Shown: one piece after another, positions 58,233 to 58,422 of the stretch | Layout of the letters: the number at the start of each line of letters is the position of its first letter | Numbering within the stretch: position 1 is the stretch's first letter | Origin: Pseudomonadales bacterium | GTDB taxonomy: Bacteria > Pseudomonadota > Gammaproteobacteria > Pseudomonadales > Azotimanducaceae | Assembly (NCBI GenBank): GCA_022827245.1 | Contig: JAJDTI010000114.1 | Coordinates: forward strand, 1 to 58,422 | DNA: 58,422 nt | Direction: 5' to 3' | Notes under the pieces: generated by a model | Told to the model about the DNA's origin: nothing | Databases searched by the model: none | Seen by the model: only the letters and a program-made list of their open reading frames with translations | Translations under genes and position numbers: made by a program

Positions 58233-58422
58233 CTAAGGCCCCCGCATGGGCCCGATGGGCGGCGCCTCGATCAGGCCAAGCCCCACCCGGGCGCGCTGGC
58301 GGATGTAGTGCTTGAGCGCGTCGAGGTGGCCGTCCGAGAGGCTCGGGAAGCCCGGCATGCCGTTTTCGAGCAGCGTCGCGTCGCGCAGGACGTCCTCCAG
58401 CGCGCCGTCCGAGAGCATGATG
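58233..58422 (-). CDS. Cytochrome c-domain C-terminus (5' end outside window)
   Basis: Only the last 60 or so codons are inside the window, and the frame stays open at the right edge. The visible part, LRDATLLENGMPGFPSLSDG followed by ALKHYIRQRAR, is the end of a class I cytochrome c domain with the axial methionine in MPGF. This pattern closes the C-terminal haem domain of PQQ-dependent alcohol dehydrogenases, so that is the likely protein, although a free cytochrome c is equally possible. The haem-binding CxxCH must lie outside the window. Confidence 0.65.
   Translation of the reverse strand, partial: IMLSDGALEDVLRDATLLENGMPGFPSLSDGHLDALKHYIRQRARVGLGLIEAPPIGPMRGP

Noticed and set aside
1..58422. 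CRISPR arrays, integrases or insertion sequences
   Set aside because: I found no regularly spaced repeats, no transposase or integrase reading frame and no terminal inverted repeats. The only repeats are the palindromic elements and the helicase duplication.

Overview
The window is about 58 kb of GC-rich, densely packed bacterial chromosome. Most genes touch or overlap, many start with GTG or TTG, and no rRNA, tRNA, CRISPR array, integrase or transposase is visible. Two long TonB-dependent receptors, flavin halogenase and SapC genes beside glycosidases, a MetR-type regulator, MiaE and a short-form ArgC point to a Gram-negative heterotroph. A gammaproteobacterium is most likely, but this is inferred from gene content and not from a phylogenetic marker.

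Layout. 1-3710 (+): acyl-CoA carboxylase operon (biotin carboxylase cut by the window edge, biotin carrier, carboxyltransferase) followed by a small membrane protein and a VOC protein. 3759-4712 (+): MetR-like regulator. 4729-7027 (-): flavin oxidase, small membrane protein, SixA-type phosphatase, luciferase-like oxidoreductase. 7228-7938 (+): Rpn/PD-(D/E)XK-like protein. 7989-18273 (-): a tightly packed run of esterase, miaE, glycosyltransferase, argC, type Ic aspartate aminotransferase, DEAD-box helicase, TIGR03084 protein, nitrilase, AI-2E transporter, hisC-like aminotransferase and cupin. 18329-25902: ABC exporter, Fic enzyme, two paralogous small secreted proteins enclosing an HNH nuclease and an eight-repeat exported protein, then a cytochrome P450. 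26223-33687 (-): epoxide-hydrolase-like enzyme, membrane protein and a five-gene peptide ABC importer. 33800-36499 (+): enoyl-CoA hydratase, an AbrB antitoxin with a broken VapC, and a FAD monooxygenase. 36513-39348 (-): GMC oxidoreductase with its small subunit, and an MBL-like protein. 39556-44453 (+): TonB receptor and S9 peptidase. 44521-58157 (-): a sugar-utilisation locus. 58233-58422 (-): cytochrome c C-terminus, cut by the window edge.

How the genes work together. The last large block reads LacI regulator, secreted glycosidase, GH3 glycosidase, TonB receptor, halogenase, SapC, JmjC-like cupin, halogenase, GPH sugar symporter. This is a polysaccharide-utilisation locus, probably for a beta-glucan or beta-glucoside. 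Three near-identical 14-bp palindromes overlap two strong sigma70-like promoters, one at the end of lacI and one at the end of the GH3 gene, giving a simple regulon model. The TonB receptor with S9 peptidase and the Opp/Dpp importer suggest a second theme of peptide scavenging.

Most unusual signal. A roughly 40-bp palindromic element (11431-11472, 14402-14443, 44454-44507) occurs three times. Two copies lie inside protein-coding sequence and are read through in two different frames: one forms the N-terminus of the nitrilase directly after its GTG start, the other a surface-loop insertion in the aspartate aminotransferase. Also notable are a VapC toxin gene with an internal deletion beside an intact antitoxin, and an exported protein built of eight P-x-[DH]-V-[YF] repeats.
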